This document shows positions 1 through 7,403 of a DNA stretch of 64,000 nucleotides, piece after piece (positions within the stretch are counted from its first letter, which is position 1; every line of letters starts with the position of its first letter). The position numbers and the translations under genes are program-made. The stretch is from Arcanobacterium_A bovis (lineage in GTDB: Bacteria; Actinomycetota; Actinomycetes; Actinomycetales; Actinomycetaceae): the NCBI RefSeq assembly GCF_042655305.1, contig NZ_JBHSLR010000006.1. One strand, given 5' to 3'. The notes under the pieces were generated by a model. The model was given only the letters and a program-made list of their open reading frames with translations. It searched no databases and was not told the origin of the DNA.

Positions 1-2
1 GC

Positions 3-2027
3 GCAAAAGGTCACGTGCCCGAATTGCCACCCGGTGGCGGCTGGCTACTCATTGAAGTCGGTGCTCAGGAGGGCGACGACGCTGCTGAGGTTCCGTCGCG
101 TGCTGCTGCGCTCGCTGCCGATGCCGGCACTGAGGCAGTTCGTATCCTTCCGGCTGGCACGCAGGCCACTGAGCTGTGGAGAATCCGTGCTGACGGAGCT
201 GGACTAGGCGGGCAGACGCCGAGCGGAACACAGGCTTGGCCAGGCTGGGAAGATAGCGCCGTGCCGCCGGAACATCTGGGGGAGTATTTACGCGAGCTGC
301 AGGAGCTTATGGATTCCTACCAGCTTTCCGGCTTGATGTACGGGCATTTCGGCGATGGTTGTGTGCATGTGCGCATTGATTTTCCTTTTGAACAACGTGA
401 TGGTGTGGATGTATTTCGCGAGTTCATGGAGCGATCAGCCGATTTGGTGGCGCGCTTTGGTGGCTCGCTCTCGGGTGAACATGGCGACGGACGTGCGCGT
501 TCTCAATTGCTCCCGCGCATGTTCGATCCGCATTCGTTGGCATTGTTTTCGCAGGTAAAAGGCATTTTCGATCCGGAGAATTTCTTGAATCCTGGCGTGC
601 TCGTTGAGCCAGTTCCTTTCGATGAGAATTTGCGCCGCCCAGCTGCTCATAAAATGGAATACGCTGGCGGTTTCCATTTTCATGACGACGCCGGTGACTT
701 CACAAACGCCGTCCACCGCTGTACTGGTGTGGGTAACTGCCGTGCAGATCGAACTGCTGCCGGCTTTTTCATGTGTCCATCGTATCTTGCAACCCGCGAA
801 GAGAAGGACGTTACCCGAGGCAGAATGCGAGTTCTGCAAGAGGTAGCTAACGGAACACTAGTTGCTGGGTTTGCTGATTCGGCGGTTGCTGATGCGCTTG
901 ACCTGTGTCTCGCATGCAAAGCCTGCTCAGCGGATTGCCCGACGGGCGTCGACATGGCGCGTTACCGTTCAGAAGCCTTGTTTCGGCGATATCGGGGCAA
1001 ACTGCGGCCACGCACGCATTACCTGCTGGGGAATCTGCCGACGCTTGCACGTCTAGCCACCTCGATTCCTGGTGCAGCAAAGCTCGCAAATCGGCTCATG
1101 AGCATTGGTTTCATTAAGAAAACTGCGTTCACTTTGGCAGGAATTGACACGAGACGATCCATGCCGGGATTCGCTACTAAGCGATTTTCGTCAATCGCCA
1201 GCAAGTTTATCGACTCAGGCATCTCAGGCACAGGTACTGGTGAGTTTGGGCGAATGGCTGGTGCTGGCGTCGTCTCCAAAGAAAATGCGAAATATGTGAT
1301 GCTTTGGGCGGATTCTTTCTCCGAAACGCTCGACACGCGCGGGGCTCAGGCGCAAGTGCAGTTATTGCAGCGTCTGGGTTATACCGTGCTTATCCCGCCG
1401 CGCGACATATGTTGCGGCCTGACATGGATTACCACTGGTCAGCTGGGTACTGTGAAGAAGAAATTGGGCACGTTGCTGGAGGTGCTGGCGCCGTTTGCCG
1501 CCAGTGGGATTCCGATTGTGGGAGTGGAGCCGTCGTGTACAGCAGTTTTGCGCGACGACATACTTGATTTACTTCCTGACGATGAGCGTGCAGGCGTGCT
1601 CTCCTCCATGACGTTCACCCTGGCAGAGCTATTAGTGCATCCAGATTTCGGCGCAGTAGAACGCACGCAGTTGCCAGATTTGCGTGGTTTGGAAGTTGTG
1701 GCTCAACCACATTGCCACCATTATTCGGTGATGGGTTGGCAGGCGGATGCCAAGCTATTGCGCGACTGTGGTGCGGACCTGAGGATTTTGAGTGGGTGTT
1801 GTGGCCTCGCCGGAAATTTCGGCATGGAGCAGGGGCATTACGAAACCTCGGTGAAGATCGCTGAAAATTCACTGATGCCGACATTGCAAGCTGCAAGTGG
1901 GGAAGCGGTATTTCTTGCCGACGGATTTTCTTGCCGTACGCAGGCACAACAATTGATGGGAGCACAGGGAGTGCATCTAGCTGAGCTGCTGCTGTACGGA
2001 AAAGATGTGCGCAAAGCCCGCAGTTAG
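3..2027 (+). CDS. FAD/4Fe-4S dehydrogenase, YdiJ/GlcD-like, 5' end outside window
   Basis: The reading frame is open to the left edge, so the N-terminal FAD-binding PCMH half is missing. What remains starts in the FAD-oxidase C-terminal domain (MYGHFGDGCVHVRIDF and SGEHGDGRARS are typical of the D-lactate/D-2-hydroxyglutarate dehydrogenase family). It continues through a ferredoxin-like pair of cysteine motifs (CTGVGNCRA and CLACKACSADCP) to a C-terminal domain with two CCG-type cysteine motifs (CCGLTW, CCGLAGNFG) like those of GlpC and LutA. This order matches the large single-chain YdiJ family, which oxidises a 2-hydroxyacid and passes electrons through Fe-S clusters, probably to quinone. 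The substrate cannot be told from sequence. It converges on the hydrolase that ends 19 bases downstream. Confidence 0.85.
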   Translation, partial: AKGHVPELPPGGGWLLIEVGAQEGDDAAEVPSRAAALAADAGTEAVRILPAGTQATELWRIRADGAGLGGQTPSGTQAWPGWEDSAVPPEHLGEYLRELQELMDSYQLSGLMYGHFGDGCVHVRIDFPFEQRDGVDVFREFMERSADLVARFGGSLSGEHGDGRARSQLLPRMFDPHSLALFSQVKGIFDPENFLNPGVLVEPVPFDENLRRPAAHKMEYAGGFHFHDDAGDFTNAVHRCTGVGNCRADRTAAGFFMCPSYLATREEKDVTRGRMRVLQEVANGTLVAGFADSAVADALDLCLACKACSADCPTGVDMARYRSEALFRRYRGKLRPRTHYLLGNLPTLARLATSIPGAAKLANRLMSIGFIKKTAFTLAGIDTRRSMPGFATKRFSSIASKFIDSGISGTGTGEFGRMAGAGVVSKENAKYVMLWADSFSETLDTRGAQAQVQLLQRLGYTVLIPPRDICCGLTWITTGQLGTVKKKLGTLLEVLAPFAASGIPIVGVEPSCTAVLRDDILDLLPDDERAGVLSSMTFTLAELLVHPDFGAVERTQLPDLRGLEVVAQPHCHHYSVMGWQADAKLLRDCGADLRILSGCCGLAGNFGMEQGHYETSVKIAENSLMPTLQAASGEAVFLADGFSCRTQAQQLMGAQGVHLAELLLYGKDVRKARS

Positions 2028-2045
2028 CGTCGTTTAGCTTTGTAG

Positions 2046-3074
2046 CTATAGTTTCGCTTGGATCCAGCGGGTGATGGCGTCGTACGCTTCGTGACGGGCG
2101 CTACGACGTGAGAATACGACGTCGTGAACCGCCTTGTCGATTTTGCAGAGCGTGACGTCGTCGCCCAGGCTTTCGATCAATGGCCAGGTGTGTTCGAGGT
2201 CGAGCACATTATCGACTTCCAGGAGTTCATCGGACCACGTAGTTGTGGCTATGTGGCGCTTTGATGTGAGGGCGAGAATTGGTTGTTTGATCGATAGTCG
2301 ACCTGCGATTCGTTTTTGACCAGCGAGAATCGTGTTGATCCATCCTGCCCGCACCGGGAATGTTGGGAAGTGTCGGAATCGGGCATCGGCTTCCCAGCCG
2401 GTGGTGAAGAACGGATCGTTGGGATCGTCGTCTGCACTGAGAGCGTGCTGGCCGCTGAGAATCTTTTGGTAGAAACCGTCGTCCTGCGTGGCGAATATGT
2501 GGAGGGGCTTGACCTTTGCCAGAAGTTTTGCGATTGGTTTGAGGACAAACATTTTGACGCCGGACAAATCGGTGTATAGCCACGGCGAATTGAGAATAAG
2601 GCCGTCGAAATCGTTGGGGTGGCGATCTGCCCACAAACTCACGGTAAGGCCGCCTGTTGAGTGTCCATACACGACAATCGGGAGTTCAGGGTGCTCAGTG
2701 CGAGCAATTGTGAGGGCGCATTGGATTTCTTCATCGTAGACAGTGAGGGAGTTCGTGTAGCCCCAAGGTTCGCCGTCTTGGTGCGCCCTGCCGTAGCGGC
2801 GCAGGTCAATTGCGTAAAAATGGCCGCCTATGGAACTGATGAAACGCGCAAATTCTTTGTGGTAGAAGTAGTCGTTCCAACCGTGAATTGCGATGAGAAT
2901 GAACTCTCGTTGGAGTGGCTGGTTGGGGTGCGCGGATGATTGTGGATCATTTTCGGGAAGATGTTTCGTGATCGCGCAGCGCTGCGGTACGCCAGCGACT
3001 GGCTCAAGATTAATGATTGCGGAGACAAAGCCCGCGCCAAGCATGTCCTCGGTCCACTGAATTGATTCTTCCAT
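2046..3074 (-). CDS. alpha/beta hydrolase, monoacylglycerol lipase-like (serine aminopeptidase S33 type)
   Basis: A 342-residue cytoplasmic protein with no signal peptide. The nucleophile elbow is GHSTGG (consensus GxSxG) in the stretch YGHSTGGLTVSLW, preceded by the usual AIHGWNDY oxyanion strand and the AIDLRRYGRA strand. Acid and histidine positions are plausible in the C-terminal third (KAVHDVVFS). This is the architecture of MGL-like lysophospholipases/esterases; the substrate is unknown. It is not MenH, whose family is shorter and has a different core, although a menH is otherwise missing from this window. The start codon ATG at 3074 has no ribosome binding site but sits 6 bases after a TGG-CACAAT element, so the mRNA may be leaderless. 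Confidence 0.8.
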   Translation of the reverse strand: MEESIQWTEDMLGAGFVSAIINLEPVAGVPQRCAITKHLPENDPQSSAHPNQPLQREFILIAIHGWNDYFYHKEFARFISSIGGHFYAIDLRRYGRAHQDGEPWGYTNSLTVYDEEIQCALTIARTEHPELPIVVYGHSTGGLTVSLWADRHPNDFDGLILNSPWLYTDLSGVKMFVLKPIAKLLAKVKPLHIFATQDDGFYQKILSGQHALSADDDPNDPFFTTGWEADARFRHFPTFPVRAGWINTILAGQKRIAGRLSIKQPILALTSKRHIATTTWSDELLEVDNVLDLEHTWPLIESLGDDVTLCKIDKAVHDVVFSRRSARHEAYDAITRWIQAKL

Positions 3075-3080
3075 AGGTTA

Positions 3081-3089
3081 ATTGTGCCA
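3081..3089 (-). promoter_or_regulatory. candidate extended -10 for leaderless hydrolase mRNA
   Basis: On the minus strand TGG is followed directly by CACAAT, then six bases (TAACCT) and the ATG. The same TGGCACAAT word stands seven bases before menB. No Shine-Dalgarno sequence lies between. Transcription would begin at or next to the A of the start codon. Confidence 0.4.
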
Positions 3090-3464
3090 GATTAACCGCG
3101 CAATAGCAGGTGGTTTAGATGTGGGCAAATAGCCGCGTTGGCTGATAAAGGATCTTCGTCTGGAAAGTTGGTGCGATCGGTGCAACTTCTGCATATATAT
3201 CGAGATGCTGCGTGGAACGCACACGAATTGGTGGGGGAAGAAGTGGTACAAGGTCGTTGGCGATGAGACGCGGTGGCAATTGTATGGTGCAGAGAGGTGC
3301 AATCCCATGAATCTCACCTGCACAAACAAGAAACACAACGCCCTGACCTGCGGTTGTGACAAATGTGAACGAAGTTATTTATGTAGAATTTGTGAAGCTT
3401 GGTAAATGTGTTGTTTGTGGTGATTTAGTGAATTATGTTTCTAGTGTTTCATTTTTGACAGATT
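3090..3464. other. intergenic region without a recognisable gene
   Basis: About 375 bases between the divergent hydrolase and NlpC/P60 genes. Short open frames exist on both strands (for example 3205-3405, cysteine-rich at its end) but have no ribosome binding site or family resemblance. A TTGACA word lies at 3455-3460. I looked for the ydaO/c-di-AMP riboswitch signature that often precedes actinobacterial NlpC/P60 and Rpf genes and did not see it. Confidence 0.5.
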
Positions 3465-3473
3465 TGGTATACC
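3465..3473 (+). promoter_or_regulatory. candidate extended -10 promoter for NlpC/P60 gene
   Basis: TGG followed by TATACC, giving a transcript start near 3480 and a leader of about 100 bases before the GTG at 3580. The nearby TTGACA at 3455-3460 is too close to serve as the -35 for this -10, so the element would work as an extended -10. Confidence 0.3.
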
Positions 3474-3579
3474 CTCAGAAGTGCGAGTGGGAAATTTCGT
3501 GGAAGTCAAGAGCGACACGCCCCATTCGTATAACGATGGCGAATTAGTAATTGACTTAGGGAACGTGGAGGAAAAGCCG

Positions 3580-5184
3580 GTGAAACGAGGAATTCAGCGC
3601 GTGCTGGCAACAGCGGGTGTCGTTGGCCTTACAGTCACGATTGCACCAGTGTCGTACGCCGATCCGGTTGACGATTCCGATATCGAAGCGGCTCACGGCA
3701 AACAAGAGCAAACTGCAAATTCTGTTGCATCAATTGAACTTGAACTTGCAAATCTATCAGCCAAGAGCAACGAGCTAGAGCTGGCTGCTGCAAAGCAGAA
3801 GGCTGCGCAAATCGACGCTCAGTCGGCTTTGCTTCAGTCAATTGATCAGGCTGTTGTTGCTCAGACCAAGGCGAATCAGGCAAAAGCTGAGCTAGACAAA
3901 GCACGGCAAGCCATGGGTAGCGTCGCTCAGGCGATGTATCAAGATTCTGCTGGTCAGCTAACTAATGCGCATTATCTGTTTGGTGCCGAAGACATGGCTA
4001 GCGCCGCCTCGCGGAACAAGGCTTTTGAATCGCTTGCATCTACCGCAGATAACAATGTGCGGCATTACAAGGCTCTCGAGGAAATTGCCACCACCTTGCA
4101 GAAGAAAGCTGATTCGATAGCAGATAAGCAGTCTAAGGCAGCTGAAGCTGCGGATACAGCTGCTAATGACGCCGAGTTGGCTGCGAAAGCCGCTCAAGAT
4201 CAGATCTCACAGGCTAACAATCGTCGCGCAGAACTCGTTGTTGAACTGGCAAGCCAGCGTGGCACAACGGTTGAGCTCGAACGGGAGCGTCTTGCACAGC
4301 TAGAAGCCGCTCGTGTTGCCAAAGCACAGGCTGCCGCAAACTTAGTCATCGCAGAAGCCAACAACAAATCTGGAAAGAAAGCCGCTGCTCAAGCATCTGC
4401 GGCTTTGGCACAGGCTAATACCGATGCTCAAGCAAAAGAGGCGGCAGCCAAATCTGCTGTTGCATCGGCTGAGCAGCTCGCAAGAGAAGCGGCGAATGCT
4501 GATCCAGAGCTGAAAGCATTGAAAGAAAAGGCTGCACGGGATGCTGCCGCATATGCTGAGCAGAAGAAGCGGGAAGCTGAGTCCGCTGCCGCGGCTGCTA
4601 CCGCGGTAGCCCAAGCTGAGAAAGAAGCACGTCAGCGCGCTGAAGCGCAAAGAGCTGCAGCTGAACGTGCAGCGGCTGAAAAGGCTGCGCAAGAAGCTGC
4701 AAACCAGCGTGCTCGTGAAGAAGCTGCTCGTATCGCTGCCCAGAAGCGAGCTGAGGAAGAAGCGGCTGCTGCAGCTGCCGCCGCTACTGCCGCCGCTGCC
4801 GCAGCAGCTGCTGCTCAACGCCCATCAGCTCCGCCGTCGGATGGTTCGACTGGCTCATCGCTCATCAACTATGCGCGTCGCTTCTCCGGTGTGCCTTATG
4901 TTTGGGGTGGTAGTACACCAAGCGGTTGGGATTGCTCGGGCTTTGTGAGCTTCGTGTTCCGGCATTTCGGATATTCGATTCCGCATTCCTCAGCACGAAT
5001 CTTCGCCACATACGGAGCGTATGAAGTGTCGCCTTCGCAGGCTCGCCCAGGAGACATTCTCTACTGGCCAGGCCATGTGGGTATTTACACTGGTCGAGGA
5101 ATGCATATCGCCGCTCATGATCCATCGCGAGGCACGTCTGAGGCTCCGATCTGGGGTCGCCCAGTCTACTTGCGTGTGCTCTAA
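3580..5184 (+). CDS. secreted NlpC/P60 peptidoglycan hydrolase with long coiled coil
   Basis: The GTG at 3580 is chosen because GGAGGA lies 7 bases upstream and a classical signal peptide begins there (MKRGIQRV..., hydrophobic core, cleavage after VSYA near residue 25). Upstream in-frame starts lack both. The mature protein has a very long Ala/Glu/Lys/Gln-rich coiled coil (about residues 40-425), then an NlpC/P60 domain over the last 108 residues, with catalytic Cys about 452 (DCSGF), His about 499 (GHVGIY) and a third polar residue about 509. The layout matches actinobacterial RipA/RipC-type D,L-endopeptidases that split peptidoglycan stem peptides at division, the coiled coil acting as regulatory or docking arm (for example with FtsEX). 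A large hairpin follows the stop. Confidence 0.88.
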   Translation: MKRGIQRVLATAGVVGLTVTIAPVSYADPVDDSDIEAAHGKQEQTANSVASIELELANLSAKSNELELAAAKQKAAQIDAQSALLQSIDQAVVAQTKANQAKAELDKARQAMGSVAQAMYQDSAGQLTNAHYLFGAEDMASAASRNKAFESLASTADNNVRHYKALEEIATTLQKKADSIADKQSKAAEAADTAANDAELAAKAAQDQISQANNRRAELVVELASQRGTTVELERERLAQLEAARVAKAQAAANLVIAEANNKSGKKAAAQASAALAQANTDAQAKEAAAKSAVASAEQLAREAANADPELKALKEKAARDAAAYAEQKKREAESAAAAATAVAQAEKEARQRAEAQRAAAERAAAEKAAQEAANQRAREEAARIAAQKRAEEEAAAAAAAATAAAAAAAAAQRPSAPPSDGSTGSSLINYARRFSGVPYVWGGSTPSGWDCSGFVSFVFRHFGYSIPHSSARIFATYGAYEVSPSQARPGDILYWPGHVGIYTGRGMHIAAHDPSRGTSEAPIWGRPVYLRVL

Positions 5185-5247
5185 ATAAGCGCCGGTTAGG
5201 GCAACTTCACCAACATCTCGATGTATAGCGTGGTGGTGTTAAACGTT

Positions 5248-5311
5248 GAACTGCTCCTTGAAAGCTGGACCGATTAATTTGGTTCCTTCTTTCGGGGAGC
5301 AGTTCATTTTT
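5248..5311. terminator. long composite stem-loop after NlpC/P60 gene
   Basis: GAACTGCTCC (5248-5257) pairs with GGAGCAGTTC (5296-5305); inside it GAAAG pairs with CTTTC and GGACC with GGTTCC, separated by small symmetric internal loops, closed by an AT-rich loop. ATTTTT follows the outer arm on the plus strand. It lies between convergent genes and probably terminates the NlpC/P60 transcript. Confidence 0.65.
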
Positions 5312-5325
5312 GGTAGGTATGGAAT

Positions 5326-6440
5326 TTAGGTTTCTGAATGCTCTGTCACGTAACCCCGTAGATATGGTAGGTCGAAGCCGACTACTCCGCGTCGTCGTAC
5401 GCCAATCACACCTGCATCAAGAAGACGACGACGGTATTGTGCAACTTGCGACGTTGACCAGCCTAGACGCTCGGTAATGTCACTGATCTTGCTGTACCGT
5501 CGTCGATAACCATAGCTTCGAGGAATTTTATATCGCCTTGAGAAAGTTCTCGATAGCTTGCGGCAATCAAATGATTTTCCATTTCCGACTGTGCACTTGC
5601 AATTCCAAGTTTCATATCGTCGACGGTAATTTCTTGTTGATCGGGGTGAATGTCCCACGCTCGATAACCGACGAGCTGAATGAGATAAGCAAAACCATCA
5701 ATAGCTGCAACGGCGAGATCAAGCGCTTCATCACGAATTGTGCGTCCGCCGTCGTGAATTGTTTTGATAAGAGCTTCGCGCACATCGTAGTCAGCGATTC
5801 TGCCGAGTCGTGTGAGTTGGGCTCTTCGTAAAAAGGAGACGTGTTGACTGCTCAGCAGCTGTGAAGTGGAGTTGGGAAGACCAGCCATGAATAAAGCAAT
5901 GCGGCGTCCTTCGCTTACGAAGATTTGGTAAACCGACGCAAGAATGGCAAGTTCGTCGAGATTTGGATCGATTTCGTCAACGGTGATTACAATGCCGGAA
6001 TTTTGTGATTCAAGTTCGTCGAGAATAGCCGTCATGCGCGACCGCCAATTCGATGCAGTATCAGGAGCTTTGGTGACTTCAATATCTACTACATTTGGAA
6101 CGCCGAAGCGTGAAATATGTTTTGACGACGGCTGTTTCAGCAGATGTGCCGCAGTTTTACGAGCGGTTATTTCGATGTCGTCAAGCATTCCGGGTAATGC
6201 GGCAGCTCTTACTGGGATCCATCCTGCTTCTTGTGCGAGGTGGGCTGTAATGGATAATAATGTGGTTTTGCCGGTGCCACGCGCTCCGTAAAAAAGAGAG
6301 GTAAGTTCTGGACGGCGTGATGGTGATGTTAAGGCACGCTCAATGGCAGTCGTGAGTTGGGCGCGCCCAGCGAGATGACTTGGAGCTTCACCGAACGTTG
6401 GGGTGAAAGGATTGTCTTGAATCGAGATGCTTGTATTCAT
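5326..6440 (-). pseudogene. AAA+ ATPase with C-terminal winged helix, frameshifted near its 3' end
   Basis: The first frame (6440 down to 5463, 325 residues) encodes an AAA_16/ORC-like ATPase: Walker A GARGTGKTT about residue 52, Walker B IVITVDEID about 150, and a sensor strand ALFMAGLP. It then stops after DDGTARSVTLPSV. The neighbouring frame continues the family's expected ending, SKISDITERLGWS...QYRRRLLDAGVI, a winged helix, to a stop at 5326. The span of 1115 bases is one short of a multiple of three, so a single missing base around 5490-5500 explains it. It could be a real inactivating mutation, a sequencing error or a frameshift event. Members of this family occur in many actinobacteria but their role is poorly known. 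RBS AGAGGA precedes ATG 6440. Seven 10-bp repeats lie just upstream. Confidence 0.75.
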
Positions 6441-6506
6441 ATAAATCCTCTTGTGCTGGGTTGCTAATTTTTGATCTTGCTTAGTTATTAGTATTGCACA
6501 GTTCTG

Positions 6507-6576
6507 CTAAGTATCTCTAAGTAGTTCTAAGTTCTTCTAAGTAACTCTAAGTAGCGCTAAGTAGCGCTAAGTAACG
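6507..6576. repeat. seven tandem 10-bp repeats, CTAAGTANNN
   Basis: Seven direct copies at exact 10-base spacing: CTAAGTATCT, CTAAGTAGTT, CTAAGTTCTT, CTAAGTAACT, CTAAGTAGCG twice, CTAAGTAACG. The CTAAGT core is invariant and the last three bases vary. One copy per helical turn places every core on the same DNA face. The array lies 67 bases upstream of the ATPase start codon, around or above its promoter, so an operator array or iteron-like binding site is likely. Confidence 0.85.
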
Positions 6577-6582
6577 CGACGA

Positions 6583-6623
6583 TTGCCGAGCCGGTTGTAT
6601 CTTTTGCCGAGGCGGTTGTATCT
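6583..6623. repeat. two 20-bp direct repeats, 21-bp period
   Basis: TTGCCGAGCCGGTTGTATCT at 6583-6602 and the same sequence with one C-to-G change at 6604-6623. They directly follow the 10-bp array. Spacing is two helical turns. Confidence 0.8.
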
Positions 6624-6635
6624 CACAAAAGCCAA

Positions 6636-6669
6636 GCGGGGTATCAACACTAAAAAGTTGATACCCCGC
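6636..6669 (-). terminator. stem-loop terminator after ppa
   Basis: A perfect 13-bp stem (GCGGGGTATCAAC with GTTGATACCCCGC) and 8-base loop. Read on the minus strand it follows the ppa stop and is trailed by TTGGCTTTT. Confidence 0.7.
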
Positions 6670-6700
6670 CCCAGCTCAATCGCTTAATTTTCTATAAGCC

Positions 6701-7198
6701 TCAGTGGTCGTAATAGCCAGTTTCTTCTGCTCGCTTAAATGAGCGAACAATTTCAGCTTCTGCTTCTTCACGGCCAACCCAATGTGCGCCATCTACAGAT
6801 TTACCTGGCTCGAGATCCTTGTACACCTCGAAGAAGTGCTGGATTTCCAAGCGGTGGAATTCAGAGACGTCGTCAATCTCAGTGCGCCATGAAGCGCGCT
6901 GATCGCCAGCTGGTACGCAGAGAACCTTATCATCTCCGCCCGCTTCGTCAGACATGCGGAACATGCCGAGCGCGCGGCACCGGATCACGCATCCAGGGAA
7001 CGTCGCTTCATCCAAAATCACGAGTGCATCAAGCGGATCGCCGTCTTCACCCAAGGTTCCGTCAATAAAGCCGTAGTCATCAGGATAACGTGTTGATGTG
7101 AACAACATACGATCCAAACGGATACGGCCCGTTTTATGATCCAATTCGTACTTATTTCGATTGCCCTTGGGGATCTCGATGGTTACATCGAATTCCAT
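6701..7198 (-). CDS. ppa: inorganic pyrophosphatase
   Basis: A 165-residue family I soluble pyrophosphatase, usual bacterial length. It hydrolyses pyrophosphate to two phosphates with Mg2+, pulling forward biosynthetic reactions such as tRNA charging and nucleotide polymerisation. The signature EDGDPLDALVILDE carries the metal-binding aspartates, and the N-terminal EIPKGNRNKYE and the DYGFIDGT strand are also typical. ATG at 7198 is preceded by AAGGAGA at good spacing; a TAGAAT -10 lies about 40 bases upstream on the minus strand. It is transcribed alone and ends in the hairpin at 6636-6669. Divergent from dacB. Confidence 0.95.
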   Translation of the reverse strand: MEFDVTIEIPKGNRNKYELDHKTGRIRLDRMLFTSTRYPDDYGFIDGTLGEDGDPLDALVILDEATFPGCVIRCRALGMFRMSDEAGGDDKVLCVPAGDQRASWRTEIDDVSEFHRLEIQHFFEVYKDLEPGKSVDGAHWVGREEAEAEIVRSFKRAEETGYYDH

Positions 7199-7388
7199 GA
7201 GTCTCTCCTTCGACGCCGACAGTGCTGCAACGATTCTAACTGTGATTCGCTCCTAATTCCCGTTCGTAAGGTGCGATGTTATTCATTTAGCATTGTGATT
7301 TCCTCCAAGTTTACTGGGTGAGGGGCTTAAAATGTGGCAAATTAGCCAGAATATGTGTGCACGTAAGCACTGATTTTGTTTCGATTTG

Positions 7389-7397
7389 TGGGAAAAT
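7389..7397 (+). promoter_or_regulatory. candidate extended -10 for leaderless dacB mRNA
   Basis: TGG then GAAAAT, then six bases and GTG at 7404. No ribosome binding site precedes the GTG. The -10 match is weak by itself; the spacing matches other candidates in this window. Confidence 0.3.
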
Positions 7398-7403
7398 TTG
7401 CAC

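Noticed and set aside
3205..3405. 66-codon cysteine-rich frame before the NlpC/P60 gene
   Set aside because: No ribosome binding site, no recognisable zinc-ribbon spacing, and it overlaps another equally unsupported frame.
3090..3579. Possible ydaO/c-di-AMP riboswitch before the NlpC/P60 gene
   Set aside because: The conserved blocks of that riboswitch were looked for and not seen.
4342..4818. 158-codon Ser/Cys/Leu-rich frame antisense to the NlpC/P60 coiled coil
   Set aside because: Its repetitive Ser/Cys/Arg composition is the reverse reading of Ala/Glu/Lys codons in the coiled coil.
6507..6576. CRISPR array
   Set aside because: Repeat units are 10 bases with 3 variable bases, far too short for repeat-spacer units, and no cas gene is near.
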